Made by a program: the position numbers and the translations under genes | Shown: positions 29,097 to 38,456 of the stretch, in pieces | Layout of the letters: every line of letters starts with the position of its first letter | Numbering within the stretch: the first letter of the stretch is position 1 | Notes under the pieces: generated by a model | Told to the model about the DNA's origin: nothing | What the model saw: only the letters and a program-made list of their open reading frames with translations | Database searches by the model: none | Assembly: GCF_006016075.1 (NCBI RefSeq) | Contig: NZ_CP040093.1 | Location: 1,365,069-1,429,068, forward strand | Direction: 5' to 3' | DNA from: Caloramator sp. E03 | GTDB taxonomy: Bacteria; Bacillota; Clostridia; Clostridiales; Caloramatoraceae | DNA: 64,000 bases

Positions 29097-29863
29097 TTGA
29101 ATTTTATATAATAACTCCAGCCTGAATTGGTATAGTTCCCTTCTATTACATAAGTTACTTTAGCTTTAAATTTATCCGTTACAGTAATGTATGTTTTACA
29201 GGAGGTATCATTATACTTTCTTGTATCTATTTTTATAAAGTAATCATATTCTTCATTTTCCTTGGGAGTTTTTATATTTATTCCTTCTTTATCTATACTT
29301 TCTATTATCTTTTTTTGCTCAATAGATGTTATGGATCTTGTAACTATATAATCCTTTGTAATATCAACAATAACAACGTCTCCTTTTTTAGCATTAATCT
29401 TTTCAAATATCCTTGAAAGCAAAGATTCATAATATTCCCTAACGTGCTTATAGCTGTTTTTTTTCATAAGACGGTTTATAAATTCATCTTCAATGGAAGT
29501 ATCGATATGATAAAGCCTTCCTTTGCTATCAATAAGGTTTGCAGTATCCTTTTCATCAATTCCTGCAATATATTTAAAGCTTGCTATGTTCTTTGTCTCA
29601 TCATAAAAGTCAAAGGTAAAATCGCTATCAATGTTTAGGGATTTTTTTACATCAGTTGCCTCAAGTATTATGTTAGTAAACCTTTCTATTGTTTTTTTAT
29701 CTATTATTGTATACTTTCCAGCATATTTATTGTTTGTAACCGTTACTCTTTCTATGTTTTTATTAACTAATCCCATTTCAATTATATTCTGATTCTTTTT
29801 CTTCCCCATACAGGAAGTTAATAAAAATGGAATTATAATTAGTAAAACAGCAAATCTTTTCAA
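29093..29863 (-). CDS. Lipoprotein of unknown function
   Basis: A 256-residue lipoprotein. The signal ends in the lipobox LLTSC (Cys18), so Lgt, encoded nearby at 30464-31234, would attach a diacylglycerol. The mature part is a lysine-rich mixed alpha/beta domain with no recognised signature. The start is TTG at 29861-29863, preceded by GGCAGGTGAT. Four bases separate it from the acetyltransferase gene, and it overlaps the membrane-protein gene downstream by four bases, so the three form one transcription unit. Confidence 0.7.
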   Translation of the reverse strand: MKRFAVLLIIIPFLLTSCMGKKKNQNIIEMGLVNKNIERVTVTNNKYAGKYTIIDKKTIERFTNIILEATDVKKSLNIDSDFTFDFYDETKNIASFKYIAGIDEKDTANLIDSKGRLYHIDTSIEDEFINRLMKKNSYKHVREYYESLLSRIFEKINAKKGDVVIVDITKDYIVTRSITSIEQKKIIESIDKEGINIKTPKENEEYDYFIKIDTRKYNDTSCKTYITVTDKFKAKVTYVIEGNYTNSGWSYYIKFK

Positions 29864-29867
29864 AATA

Positions 29868-30404
29868 TCACCTGCCTATTTTCTTTGCCATAAAATAAGT
29901 ATCATATAGTGTTCCGTTAATACATAGTGCATCTTTTATTGTACCTTCAATCTCAAAGCCAAATTTTTTATATAGATTAATTGCCCTTTGATTATCAGCC
30001 CTAACCTCCAAGGATACTTTTTTAATCGTTTTAGCCTCCTTTGCCCAATTTAAAAAGTAATCCATCATATATGAACCTATTCCAAGACCCCAATAATCCT
30101 TTAATATATATATACTAACATCTCCCCTGTGCATCAGCCTTTTCCTTTGGGAGGCTATAAAGGTTAATATTCCAACTATCCTTTCATCAACAATTCCTAC
30201 AATAAAAAGACAGTTATTTCTTTTTTTAATATTTCTTATAATTATTCTTTCCTCTTCCTCATCAAAATAATAGTCATCTACCCCAAAGGTCAGGTTATCA
30301 CTTTCCCCGCCTATTTTATCTGAAATCTTTACAATCTCCCTTGCGTCATCTTCCTGTGCTTTTCTTATGAGTAATGTCTTTCCGTTTTTTAAAATATACT
30401 GCAT
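29868..30404 (-). CDS. GNAT-family N-acetyltransferase
   Basis: A 178-residue acetyltransferase. The acetyl-CoA loop (WGLGIGSYMMDYFLNW) corresponds to motif A (R/Q-x-x-G-x-G/A) and is followed by NQRAINLYKKFGFEIEG, the motif B helix of the RimI/SpeG-like group. Acceptors may be protein N-termini, amines or small molecules; the sequence does not decide. The start is moved to ATG 30402-30404 behind GGGGGGATATT, since the upstream part (MFFIIKYLWGDI) lies before that site. Confidence 0.85.
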   Translation of the reverse strand: MQYILKNGKTLLIRKAQEDDAREIVKISDKIGGESDNLTFGVDDYYFDEEEERIIIRNIKKRNNCLFIVGIVDERIVGILTFIASQRKRLMHRGDVSIYILKDYWGLGIGSYMMDYFLNWAKEAKTIKKVSLEVRADNQRAINLYKKFGFEIEGTIKDALCINGTLYDTYFMAKKIGR

Positions 30405-30463
30405 AATATCCCCCCATAAATATTTTATAATAAAAAACAAAAAAGTACAGGCTATGCTGTACT

Positions 30464-31234
30464 TTAGTCATGAGAGGCAGGAGACTTTTTTATTCTATCA
30501 AAATTATATATTATTATACCCCCAATTAATACAAAAATGCAAATAAATTGGGAGGTTGACAGAATACCAACATTTCCTCTTGGATCATCTCTAAAAAATT
30601 CTATTATAAATCTTCCAATACTGTATAATATCATATAAAGCCCGGCAACCTTTCCATCCTTCCGCTCCTTTGAAGCAAAGATTAATAAAGCTGCAGCAAT
30701 TAAAAAGTTACCAAAGCTTGACATAAGCTGTGTTGGATAAAGGGGAATGTTGTTTGGTGCATACTCTGAAATTTTAAACGTAACTGCTAATGGGAAATTG
30801 TGAACCTCTTTACCATAGCAGCAACCTGCACTAAAACAACCTATCCTTCCTATCCCCTGGGCAAAGGCTATTGATGGGGCAACAAGGTCAAAATATTTTA
30901 GAAAGTTTATATTTTTTATTTTGCAGTATATATACCCTGCAAGTACTCCCCCAATTATTGCACCATAAACCACAAAGCCTTCTTTAATCATTTCAAGTAT
31001 TGATGATGGATTTTTAAGTATGGTTGGTGCTTCTGCAATAAAAAATAAAAGCTTTGCACCTATAAGCCCACCTATTATACCATATAATGCAATGTCTATT
31101 ATATTATCGGTATTAAATCCTCTTTTTTTACCCCTGTACAGTGCAAGAAGCAACCCGCAAAGTATTGCAGTAGCCATTAAAGCACCATAAGTATATATAG
31201 TTAAATTGCCTATTTTAAATAACACTGGATACAT
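30464..31234 (-). CDS. lgt: Prolipoprotein diacylglyceryl transferase
   Basis: A 256-residue integral membrane enzyme that transfers diacylglycerol from phosphatidylglycerol to the lipobox cysteine of prolipoproteins. The Lgt signature GRIGCFSAGCCYG (around residue 130) is present, with the conserved GRFIIEFFRDDPRG near the C-terminus and seven hydrophobic segments. Length is normal for the family. The ATG follows GGGAGGTAG. It lies in a minus-strand series just upstream of a lipoprotein gene, its likely substrate. Confidence 0.95.
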   Translation of the reverse strand: MYPVLFKIGNLTIYTYGALMATAILCGLLLALYRGKKRGFNTDNIIDIALYGIIGGLIGAKLLFFIAEAPTILKNPSSILEMIKEGFVVYGAIIGGVLAGYIYCKIKNINFLKYFDLVAPSIAFAQGIGRIGCFSAGCCYGKEVHNFPLAVTFKISEYAPNNIPLYPTQLMSSFGNFLIAAALLIFASKERKDGKVAGLYMILYSIGRFIIEFFRDDPRGNVGILSTSQFICIFVLIGGIIIYNFDRIKKSPASHD

Positions 31235-31238
31235 TATA

Positions 31239-31667
31239 CTACCTCCCTATAAAAAGTATAAAATAAAGGTTTTCAAGGAGGAAAGCATAAAAGAATAGAA
31301 ATAAAGATATAAATACAATAAAAATTCCAAGCCAAAAGCCATCTGATTTAAACTCATTATAGCTTTCAGCCATTGCTTCCTCAATGTATGGGTTGTCAAA
31401 CATGTCGTAAAACCCATATAGTGGGTTTAAACGCTTTATCTTTCTAAACTTTGGATCCTCATTCCTTTTTAAAAGTAAAGGAAGGGAAAAAATCAATATA
31501 AACCCTCCACCATAATAAAAGGACATATATATATATCTTAAATAGTTACCACCTTTTAGAAAACATAACAATACACCTATTAAGGCAAGTATAATTGCTC
31601 CTATAAGCGAATAAATAAAGGAGGATTTTATTCCATTTAAAATATATTTTATTTTATTTTTTCTCAT
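31239..31667 (-). CDS. Small membrane protein
   Basis: A 142-residue protein with three predicted transmembrane helices (about 15-35, 47-65, 110-138) and a central soluble part MFDNPYIEEAMAESYNEFK. It lies four bases upstream of lgt and is very likely co-transcribed with it. I do not recognise the family with confidence. A role in membrane or lipoprotein biogenesis is suggested only by the link to lgt. The ribosome binding site TTTGGAGGAACT is good. Confidence 0.6.
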   Translation of the reverse strand: MRKNKIKYILNGIKSSFIYSLIGAIILALIGVLLCFLKGGNYLRYIYMSFYYGGGFILIFSLPLLLKRNEDPKFRKIKRLNPLYGFYDMFDNPYIEEAMAESYNEFKSDGFWLGIFIVFISLFLFFYAFLLENLYFILFIGR

Positions 31668-31746
31668 AGTTCCTCCAAAGCATAAGAGTAAAAATCTACT
31701 TCTATTTTATTATATTATATTTAAATAAATACTTCAAATAAAAAAT

Positions 31747-31767
31747 AAAAGGCGGAATCCCGCCTTA
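31747..31767 (-). terminator. Terminator overlapping the original stop of the acidic protein
   Basis: AAGGCGG / CCGCCTT with a GATT-type loop, followed on the minus strand by TTATTTTTTATT. It begins at the TAA (31765-31767) that would end the unshifted reading frame of the gene upstream. Confidence 0.8.
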
Positions 31768-31904
31768 ACGCTTTGGTATCATAATACACCCTGTATAAGG
31801 ATTATAGAACATAACCCACATCCCCGAATCCTTATCCGTTATCTTAAACCACTTTGCAAATCCTGTCATACCCATATAGGGCTGATCTTGAGAGTTAAAG
31901 CCCC
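31765..31904 (-). pseudogene. Out-of-frame 3' end of the acidic conserved protein
   Basis: Just past the current stop the minus strand stays open in another frame and encodes FNSQDQPYMGMTGFAKWFK, then ITDKDSGMWVMFYNPYTG and a short tail, ending at TAA 31765-31767 on top of a terminator. Adding one G to the GGGG run at 31901-31904 joins this to the main frame as IEGGFNSQDQPYMGMTG, a smooth continuation. The break therefore looks like a one-base loss. Confidence 0.75.
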
Positions 31905-32876
31905 TTCAATTCCATATATTATAGCCTTAACTTCACCTTTGTCATCATATTTTAGCCCAAAATAGTAGTACCCTTTCTTTTTGATGTATTTTATATAGTT
32001 TATATAAGGATAAGCCATTAAAGGATGATATATAGTACAATAGTAAGGATAATTATCATCCTGAGGAATATTATAATTCTCTTTAAAAGGAATCTTCCAC
32101 CATCTACAGCCTTTAATCTCTTGACAAAGATCCTCTTTTTCTTCAAATTCATCTAAAATTCTATTAAATACTTTAGCATGGGTTTTCTTATTCCTTACAA
32201 AATCTCCCTTTGCATAATCATATATATCATAATCGCTTTCTACGTTCTTTATATCATTTTCTTCATCCCTATCCTCTTCTTTTGTATCATTTTTTTCCTC
32301 TTTATTTTTATCTTCATAATCTTTATTGGAATCTTGTATTTCTATATCAAGCCTTATTTTTTCCTCATATTCTTTAAACTTTCTTGCCTCATCGCTTATC
32401 TCTTCTCTTACTTCTTCCTTTATTTCTTCTTTTTCTTCAGTTTCTTTTTTATCCTCTTTAACAATTAGCTTATCTCTCCATTCTATCTTTTCCTTACTTG
32501 CATATCCTGCAAGGGGGGATAATATCTTCTCTCCTTCTACTATAACCGCTGCAACAATAAATTTTTCTATGCTGCTTTTTGTTCCTGCAATGTCCTCTTC
32601 ATCATATTCCCACCACGTCTCTCCTCTTCCAGTTTCATCAACGCTTATCTCTCCAAGCCTTGCAACAACTGCTGGGTTTTTGCTACTGTCTATCATACAG
32701 CAGATATATGGACCTTTACCTTTTATAAGGTTCTGAACATATACCGTTATTTTACATTTGCCATTTCTTGTTTCTATTTTTGTGTATCCTGTAGGCTGCT
32801 TGTCAATTGCAATCCCAAACCCCTTATCTTCTTCCTGAAATATTATAAAATAGCGGTTGTATTTTTTGCTTGCCAC
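31866..32876 (-). CDS. Conserved acidic protein, C-terminus lost by frameshift
   Basis: As read, 336 residues starting at GTG 32874-32876 behind GGAGGGG. Residues 1-135 form a beta-rich domain (KYNRYFIIFQEEDKGFGIAI), about 136-225 a highly charged Glu/Lys linker, and 235-336 a C-terminal domain (CRWWKIPFKENY, YYFGLKYDDKGEVKAIIYGI). The last residues ALTLKISPIWV are out of phase. The intact product would have about 370 residues. I believe this is a clostridial family of unknown function, located where Bacillus has yabG after ksgA. A link to spores is possible but unproven. Confidence 0.65.
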   Translation of the reverse strand: MASKKYNRYFIIFQEEDKGFGIAIDKQPTGYTKIETRNGKCKITVYVQNLIKGKGPYICCMIDSSKNPAVVARLGEISVDETGRGETWWEYDEEDIAGTKSSIEKFIVAAVIVEGEKILSPLAGYASKEKIEWRDKLIVKEDKKETEEKEEIKEEVREEISDEARKFKEYEEKIRLDIEIQDSNKDYEDKNKEEKNDTKEEDRDEENDIKNVESDYDIYDYAKGDFVRNKKTHAKVFNRILDEFEEKEDLCQEIKGCRWWKIPFKENYNIPQDDNYPYYCTIYHPLMAYPYINYIKYIKKKGYYYFGLKYDDKGEVKAIIYGIEGALTLKISPIWV

Positions 32877-32944
32877 TATTTCCCCTCCTATTCTACCTTA
32901 TCATTATAATATATGTAGAATAGGCAGGAATGTGAACTACTTTT

Positions 32945-33790
32945 TTAAATTAAACCTTTAATCTCGTCGCTAAGCCTTCCAAACTCCTCAAGGCTTAATG
33001 TTTCACCTCTTCTTACAGGGTCAATTCCTGATTTTTCAAAGGCACATTTTAATTTGTCTTCTCCAAGTCCTAAAGGTTTTAGTGCATTCCAAAGAGTTTT
33101 CCTTCTCATATTAAATGCAAACCTTATTACTCTAAATAGTAAATCTTCATCTATAACTTTAATTGAAGGTTCTTTCTTTACATCCATCCTTATTACTGCT
33201 GACTCAACTTTAGGCTTTGGTATAAAGCAGTTTTTTGAAACTCTTGCTATTTTATGTATATCGCAAAAGTAGGTGCAAAGAAGGGAAAGCGAACTATAAT
33301 CGCTGCTTCCACATTTTGCAGTTATTCTGTCTGCAACCTCTTTTTGTATCATTAATGTAAGGCTTTTTATATTAGTTTTTTGGCTTAAAATATTTGTTAT
33401 AAAAGGAGTTGTAAGATAATATGGAAGATTGGCTACTATTTTAACGTTATCTAATCCTTCATCTTCTATTAACTTTTTAAAATCCATTTTAAGGGCATCA
33501 CCATGGATTATCTTTATGTTTTCATAATTTCCTAATGTTTCATTTAAAATATCAATTAAAGAATCATCTATTTCAATAGCTATAACCCTCTTGCAGCGCT
33601 TTGCCATAGCCTGCGTCAAAGTTCCAATTCCTGGGCCTATCTCTAAAGCACAGTCATCATGATCAAGCTCTGCCCCGTCTATAATCTTATTTAATATGTT
33701 TTCATCTATTAAAAAGTTTTGTCCAAGATTTTTGTTGAATTTAAATTCAAAGTGCTTTATTATATCTAAAGTTTTGGATGTAAGGCTCAT
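32945..33790 (-). CDS. rsmA: 16S rRNA dimethyladenosine transferase KsgA/RsmA
   Basis: A 281-residue SAM-dependent enzyme that dimethylates the two adjacent adenines near the 3' end of 16S rRNA during small-subunit assembly. The SAM motif ALEIGPGIGTLT, the acidic loop VIAIEIDD and the catalytic NLPYYLTTPFI motif are in place. The C-terminal domain (FAFNMRRKTLWNALKPLG) is normal. It follows rnmV by a single base and sits in the conserved order metG-tatD-yabE-rnmV-ksgA. Confidence 0.97.
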   Translation of the reverse strand: MSLTSKTLDIIKHFEFKFNKNLGQNFLIDENILNKIIDGAELDHDDCALEIGPGIGTLTQAMAKRCKRVIAIEIDDSLIDILNETLGNYENIKIIHGDALKMDFKKLIEDEGLDNVKIVANLPYYLTTPFITNILSQKTNIKSLTLMIQKEVADRITAKCGSSDYSSLSLLCTYFCDIHKIARVSKNCFIPKPKVESAVIRMDVKKEPSIKVIDEDLLFRVIRFAFNMRRKTLWNALKPLGLGEDKLKCAFEKSGIDPVRRGETLSLEEFGRLSDEIKGLI

Positions 33791-33791
33791 T

Positions 33792-34328
33792 TTAATTCTC
33801 CTTTGATTTTTTTATTGCACTTTCATATTCTTCCCTTGTTATTCCATATCTATTTAACCTGTTTAAAAACTGCTTGCCATTACCATATCCTATTCCAAGG
33901 ATTGCTCCAACCTTATCCCTTAAAATCGATGAATTTTCTTCCCCTAAAAGGCCGTATTTATAAAGGTCATCCATAGTAAACTCATTTCTTCCAAAAACTT
34001 CTGTCTTAACCTTTGATAATGCATCCCTTATTGCCTCAACCGAAGCATTCTCAATTCCAATATCTTTATCCTTCATTGCAAGTTCCCTTGGAAGGAATGC
34101 ATGCTTACATCCTGGAACCTTTTGGCTTATAATCTTTCTTATTTTTTCTCCAGCATAGTCTGGATCAGTAAAGACTATTACTCCTCTATTTTTTGCTGCT
34201 GTCTTTATTTTCTCTATAGTCTTATCTGTAATTCCAAGGCCAGATGTTGTAATAAGCTCTGCATCAACAGCACGCTTTACAGCTGCAACATCGTCCTTTC
34301 CTTCAACAACTATTATCTCCTTTATCAT
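33792..34328 (-). CDS. rnmV: Ribonuclease M5
   Basis: A 178-residue Toprim-domain ribonuclease that matures the 5S rRNA precursor. The glutamate motif IIVVEGKDD and the DxD motif FTDPDYAGEKIR are visible, followed by the C-terminal part (ILGIGYGNGKQFLNRLNRYGI) typical of RNase M5. The start is ATG 34326-34328 because an earlier in-frame ATG overlaps its ribosome binding site GGAGGATAAT. It is coupled to ksgA downstream. Confidence 0.95.
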   Translation of the reverse strand: MIKEIIVVEGKDDVAAVKRAVDAELITTSGLGITDKTIEKIKTAAKNRGVIVFTDPDYAGEKIRKIISQKVPGCKHAFLPRELAMKDKDIGIENASVEAIRDALSKVKTEVFGRNEFTMDDLYKYGLLGEENSSILRDKVGAILGIGYGNGKQFLNRLNRYGITREEYESAIKKSKEN

Positions 34329-34369
34329 ATTATCCTCCAATTATAATTTAATATAAATACATTATACGA

Positions 34370-34399
34370 AAAAAGATAAGGTGGAATCCACCTTATCTT
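34370..34399 (-). terminator. Terminator overlapping the end of the yabE-type gene
   Basis: AAGATAAGGTGG / CCACCTTATCTT with a three-base loop, then TTTTTCG on the minus strand. The upstream arm includes the stop codon at 34393-34395. The rnmV gene follows, so read-through or a separate promoter must serve it. Confidence 0.85.
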
Positions 34400-35445
34400 A
34401 TAACGTATACATTTACATACCGGGTACTCCATCTTCTGTATTCTGCAGTTCCTGGATTAAAATAAAGATCTATTATTTTTCCTTTTACTGCTCCTCCAGT
34501 ATCCTCTGCAATTGCAAATCCATAACCTTCAACATAAAGCCTTGTACCAAGAGGAATTACATTAGGATCTACTGCAACGGTGCTATAACCGTCAGGGTTC
34601 CTTCTGACCACCGTTCCAGTCCTTGTTATGCCATATCCAGGATCTCCAGGGTTCTTCCCTGTTGAAGCATAGTCAGCAGTATAGGATGTTGCCTTCATTA
34701 CAAGCTTTCTTGTATAGTAAACCCTATCTGCACCACGGTAAGGAATAAACCAAGACAGCGTTCCAACAGCCACCAATTTATTTACCGGAGACTTTTTAAT
34801 CTTCTCACCAACTTTAGTCCTTGAAACTTCCTTACCATCTTCATAGACAACCTTTGTTATAACGTCTTTTTCTCCTTCTGCACCTTCCTGCAGCACCTTA
34901 ACTGTACCCTTTGCAAGGTTGTCATCGTTTCTTTTAACTGTCTTAAATGGAATTTGCTCTGTAGTTACTATTGTTTCTTCTTTTACTCTTGTTATTTTAA
35001 TATCCAATCCTTCAATGATGTTAGAAGCTAATGTTGGAACAACTTTGTCCTTTTCATTTAGCGAAATTCCTTTGCTCTTTAAAATCTCAGATACTGTATC
35101 CTCTGCAGAATATACATTCTCAATCTTTCCATCATATCTTAATGTTATAGGCACTGCACGTTTTATAGTAATTGTCATGTCTTTCTTAACTGAACTGTCA
35201 AGCCCTGGCACTACTTTGTCCCATTGACCAACTTTAATATTAGCTGATTCTAAAACATCCTTTACCTTTGAACTTGAAGTTGTAATTTTTGTTATATTAC
35301 CATCTGCTTCAATATAAACATCTTTTTTTATTCTCTCTGCACAAACAAAAAGAATAGCAAAGGATAAAAGGACAGAGGCAATTAGCGCAGGGTCTGCCAA
35401 GAACTTTCTTATCTTTAGCTGAGCAAACTTCCTACTTAATTCCAA
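34393..35445 (-). CDS. YabE/RpfB-like cell-wall protein (DUF348-G5-3D)
   Basis: A 350-residue exported protein. An N-terminal anchor (about 18-38) is followed by two DUF348 repeats (GNITKITTSSSKVKDVLESA and a second near 90-135), a G5 domain (about 155-235, EQIPFKTVKRNDDNL), and a C-terminal 3D domain with its three aspartates in VAVDPNVIPLGTRLYV, AEDTGGAVKG and KIIDLYF. The 3D fold is that of MltA-type lytic transglycosylases, so peptidoglycan cleavage is the likely role. The start is TTG 35443-35445, nine bases after AAGGAGG; the 33 codons upstream are not supported. The place between tatD and rnmV matches Bacillus yabE. Confidence 0.9.
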   Translation of the reverse strand: MELSRKFAQLKIRKFLADPALIASVLLSFAILFVCAERIKKDVYIEADGNITKITTSSSKVKDVLESANIKVGQWDKVVPGLDSSVKKDMTITIKRAVPITLRYDGKIENVYSAEDTVSEILKSKGISLNEKDKVVPTLASNIIEGLDIKITRVKEETIVTTEQIPFKTVKRNDDNLAKGTVKVLQEGAEGEKDVITKVVYEDGKEVSRTKVGEKIKKSPVNKLVAVGTLSWFIPYRGADRVYYTRKLVMKATSYTADYASTGKNPGDPGYGITRTGTVVRRNPDGYSTVAVDPNVIPLGTRLYVEGYGFAIAEDTGGAVKGKIIDLYFNPGTAEYRRWSTRYVNVYVIR

Positions 35446-35710
35446 AATTTTACCTCCTTCCCAGATTGGAATACCAATCTGTGCTGGTTTAAATATATAA
35501 AAATGCCCAAATTGGCATATATACCTATAATAAATTATAACCAAAAATGAGTCCTTTATTCTTGCCAGCCAAGGAGTGTAAAATCATAACTATTATATAA
35601 CAAATATCATTTTTTTATTAGTCTCATAAATAATGATAATAACTCAAATTTGTTCATATTTCCTCATTTTAGTAAATTATCTTTTTTATACTTACCATAG
35701 CTTTCTAATA

Positions 35711-35740
35711 CAAAAAATTAAGGTGCATTACTGCACCTTA
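35711..35740 (-). terminator. Terminator with the tatD stop codon in its loop
   Basis: AAGGTGCA / TGCACCTT stem. The TAA of tatD (35728-35730) lies in the loop, so the upstream arm is coding sequence. TAATTTTTTG follows on the minus strand. Confidence 0.85.
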
Positions 35741-36495
35741 TTAATTCTAAAAAGATTTTCTGCGTTTTTATAGGTTAAATTACAAGCCTTATCAAAACTT
35801 ATTTCCCTAACCTGTGCAACCTTATCTAATATATAGGTAAGATATGAAGAATCGTTCCTCTCACCTCTAAATGGGGTTGGTGCCATATAGGGGCAGTCAG
35901 TTTCAACAAGTATTCTATCCTCTGGAATACCTTTTAAAACTTCAATTGATTTTTTAGCATTTTTAAAGGTTATAACCCCTGTAAAGCCTATATAATATCC
36001 AAGCTTTATAGCCATTTTAGCACTTTCTAAACTTCCTGAAAAGCAGTGAAGAACGCCCGTTACTGTTTTAAATTCTGAAAGTACCTTTAAAGTATCCTCC
36101 ATTGCATCCCTGCTGTGTACTACAACAGGAAGATTAAGGCATCTTGCAAGATCCATCTGCTCTTTAAATATTCTTATCTGCTCATCCCTATCATAGCCTT
36201 CATAGTGATAATCAAGACCAATCTCGCCTATTGCAACTATTTTTTTATTTTGTGATAAATCCCCTATTTTGTTAATGTTCCCCTTTAAGTCCTTAGGAAA
36301 CTCAGGGTGAATTCCAAGGGCACCATATATAAAATCGTATTTTAAAGAAAGCTCATAGACCTTTTCAACAGATTCAATGCTTGATGAGCAGTTTATAACA
36401 GCTTTAACTCCTGAATTCTTTATTTTTTCTATTACCTCATCCCTATCTTCATCAAAAGCTTCATCATCATAGTGAGCATGGGAATCAAATATCAA
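35728..36495 (-). CDS. tatD: TatD-family metal-dependent DNase
   Basis: A 255-residue amidohydrolase-fold nuclease. Metal ligands are visible in FDSHAHYDD (His6, His8), GEIGLDYH, VVHSRDA, LHCFSG and VETDCPYMAP. TatD enzymes are 3'-5' exonucleases or 3'-phosphatases on DNA; the housekeeping substrate is uncertain. The start is TTG (36493-36495), immediately after the metG stop, with GGGTGAG in the last metG codons as its site. It is thus translationally coupled to metG, as yabD is to metS in Bacillus. Confidence 0.92.
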   Translation of the reverse strand: MIFDSHAHYDDEAFDEDRDEVIEKIKNSGVKAVINCSSSIESVEKVYELSLKYDFIYGALGIHPEFPKDLKGNINKIGDLSQNKKIVAIGEIGLDYHYEGYDRDEQIRIFKEQMDLARCLNLPVVVHSRDAMEDTLKVLSEFKTVTGVLHCFSGSLESAKMAIKLGYYIGFTGVITFKNAKKSIEVLKGIPEDRILVETDCPYMAPTPFRGERNDSSYLTYILDKVAQVREISFDKACNLTYKNAENLFRINKVQ

Positions 36496-38436
36496 CTATC
36501 TCACCCTGCTTCCTGTTTCTATATCGCCATCAACTGTTGCAACATAAAGCTTTGAATCATCAGGAGTTGAAGCTGCAAGTATCATTCCAAAGGAATCAAC
36601 TCCCTTTAATTTTACAGGCTTTAAGTTTGCAACAAGTATTACTTTTTTGCCTATTAAACTTTCTGGTTCATAGAATTTGGAAATTCCTGATACTACCTGG
36701 CGTATTTCTCCGTTCATCTCAACCTTTAATTTTAAAAGCTTATTTGAGCCTTTAATCTTTTCACATTCAACTACCTTAACAACCCTAAGGTCAATTTTAT
36801 CAAAATCATCTATTGTGATTTCACTTTTTATGCTCTCCATCTCAAATTTTTTCTCTTCCTTTGGTTTATCTTTTAAACTTTCAAGCTCTAAAAGCTTCTT
36901 TTCAACATCAATCCTTGGGAAGAGTATTTCACCTCTTTTAACTTTTACCCCTTCTTTTGCTTTTCCAAACTCTAAAGCTGACTGCCAAGTTAATATGTCA
37001 TCAGTAAAGTTAAATTGGCTGTTTATTTTTAAGCTTGTTTCTGGAAGGAAGGATGATATAAGTACTGATGTTATTCTAATGCTCTCTACAAGATTGTATA
37101 AAACCCCTGCAAGCCTATCCTTCTTTGTTTCATCCTTTGAAAGCACCCAGGGCATTGTCTCATCAATATATTTATTTGCCCTTCCTATAAGATGCCATAT
37201 CTCATCCATTGCATCGCTAATTCTAAGGCTGTTCATTAAATCTTCAACTTTAACTACAACATTAAGGGCAGTTTTCTTTAAGTCTTCATCAAAGGATCCT
37301 TCAAATGTTCCTTTAACTAAAACTCCATCAAAGTACTTTTCAACCATTGTTAAAGTTCTTGAAACAAGGTTTCCAAGGTCATTTGCAAGATCTGAGTTAA
37401 TCTTCTTTATGAACATCTCGTTATTAAAAAGACCATCGGCTCCAAAGGGTATTTCTCTTAAAAGATAATACCTTACTGCATCAACCCCAAAATGCTCTGA
37501 AAGCACTACAGGATCAACAACATTTCCTTTTGACTTTGACATTTTTCCTCCATCAACAAGAAGCCATCCGTGGCCAAAAACCTGTTTTGGAAGAGGTTCC
37601 CCAAGAGCCATTAGCATTATTGGCCATATTATAGTATGGAATCTTACTATGTCTTTTCCAACAAGGTGTACATCAGCTGGCCAGTATTTTTTATAATCAG
37701 ATTCGTTATCACTTCCATAACCCATTGCAGTTATGTAGTTTGAGAGGGCATCAACCCAAACGTATACAACATGCTTTGGATCAAACTCAACAGGAATTCC
37801 CCAAGTAAATGAAGTTCTTGAAACACAAAGATCATCAAGCCCCGGCTTTAAAAAGTTATTTATCATCTCATTTTTTCTTGATTCAGGTTGAATAAACTCA
37901 GGATGCTCCTCTATATATTTAAGGAGTTTGTCCTGATACTTTGAAAGTTTGAAAAAGTATGCTTCTTCCTTTGTCCATTCAACGCTTCTTCCACAGTCAG
38001 GGCATTTTCCGTCAATTAGCTGGGTTTCTGTAAAGAAGGATTCACAGGGAGTACAGTACCAGCCTTCATAATACCCCTTATATATATCACCTTGGTCATA
38101 GAGCTTTTTAAATATCTTCTGAACTGCTTTTTCATGGTAGTTATCTGTCGTCCTTATGAACCTGTCGTAGGATATGTTCATTAATTTCCATAAATCCTTT
38201 ATTCCTGCAACTATTTTGTCAACATATTCCTTTGGAGTAGTGCCTTTTCCTTCTGCTATTCTTTGTATTTTCTGTCCGTGCTCATCGGTTCCAGTTAAAA
38301 ACATTACGTCATAGCCTGTTAGCCTTTTAAATCTTGCCATAGCATCAGCAGCAACAGTTGTATAGGTATTCCCTATATGTAGTTTATCGCTTGGATAGTA
38401 TATTGGGGTTGTAATATAGTAGGTTTTCTTTTCCAT
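36496..38436 (-). CDS. metG: Methionyl-tRNA synthetase
   Basis: A 646-residue class I synthetase charging tRNA-Met. HIGH box LHIGNTYTT, zinc knuckle CTPCESFF...CPDCGRSVEW, KMSKS box GGKMSKSKGN, and a C-terminal tRNA-binding (Trbp111-like) domain beginning IDDFDKIDLRVVKVVE. The start is ATG 38434-38436 after AAAGGAGTG. An apparent 32-codon extension upstream runs through the T-box terminator and is not coding. It is the first gene of a metG-tatD unit controlled by the T-box. Confidence 0.97.
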   Translation of the reverse strand: MEKKTYYITTPIYYPSDKLHIGNTYTTVAADAMARFKRLTGYDVMFLTGTDEHGQKIQRIAEGKGTTPKEYVDKIVAGIKDLWKLMNISYDRFIRTTDNYHEKAVQKIFKKLYDQGDIYKGYYEGWYCTPCESFFTETQLIDGKCPDCGRSVEWTKEEAYFFKLSKYQDKLLKYIEEHPEFIQPESRKNEMINNFLKPGLDDLCVSRTSFTWGIPVEFDPKHVVYVWVDALSNYITAMGYGSDNESDYKKYWPADVHLVGKDIVRFHTIIWPIMLMALGEPLPKQVFGHGWLLVDGGKMSKSKGNVVDPVVLSEHFGVDAVRYYLLREIPFGADGLFNNEMFIKKINSDLANDLGNLVSRTLTMVEKYFDGVLVKGTFEGSFDEDLKKTALNVVVKVEDLMNSLRISDAMDEIWHLIGRANKYIDETMPWVLSKDETKKDRLAGVLYNLVESIRITSVLISSFLPETSLKINSQFNFTDDILTWQSALEFGKAKEGVKVKRGEILFPRIDVEKKLLELESLKDKPKEEKKFEMESIKSEITIDDFDKIDLRVVKVVECEKIKGSNKLLKLKVEMNGEIRQVVSGISKFYEPESLIGKKVILVANLKPVKLKGVDSFGMILAASTPDDSKLYVATVDGDIETGSRVR

Positions 38437-38456
38437 AAAAGCACTCCTTTCTTTGA

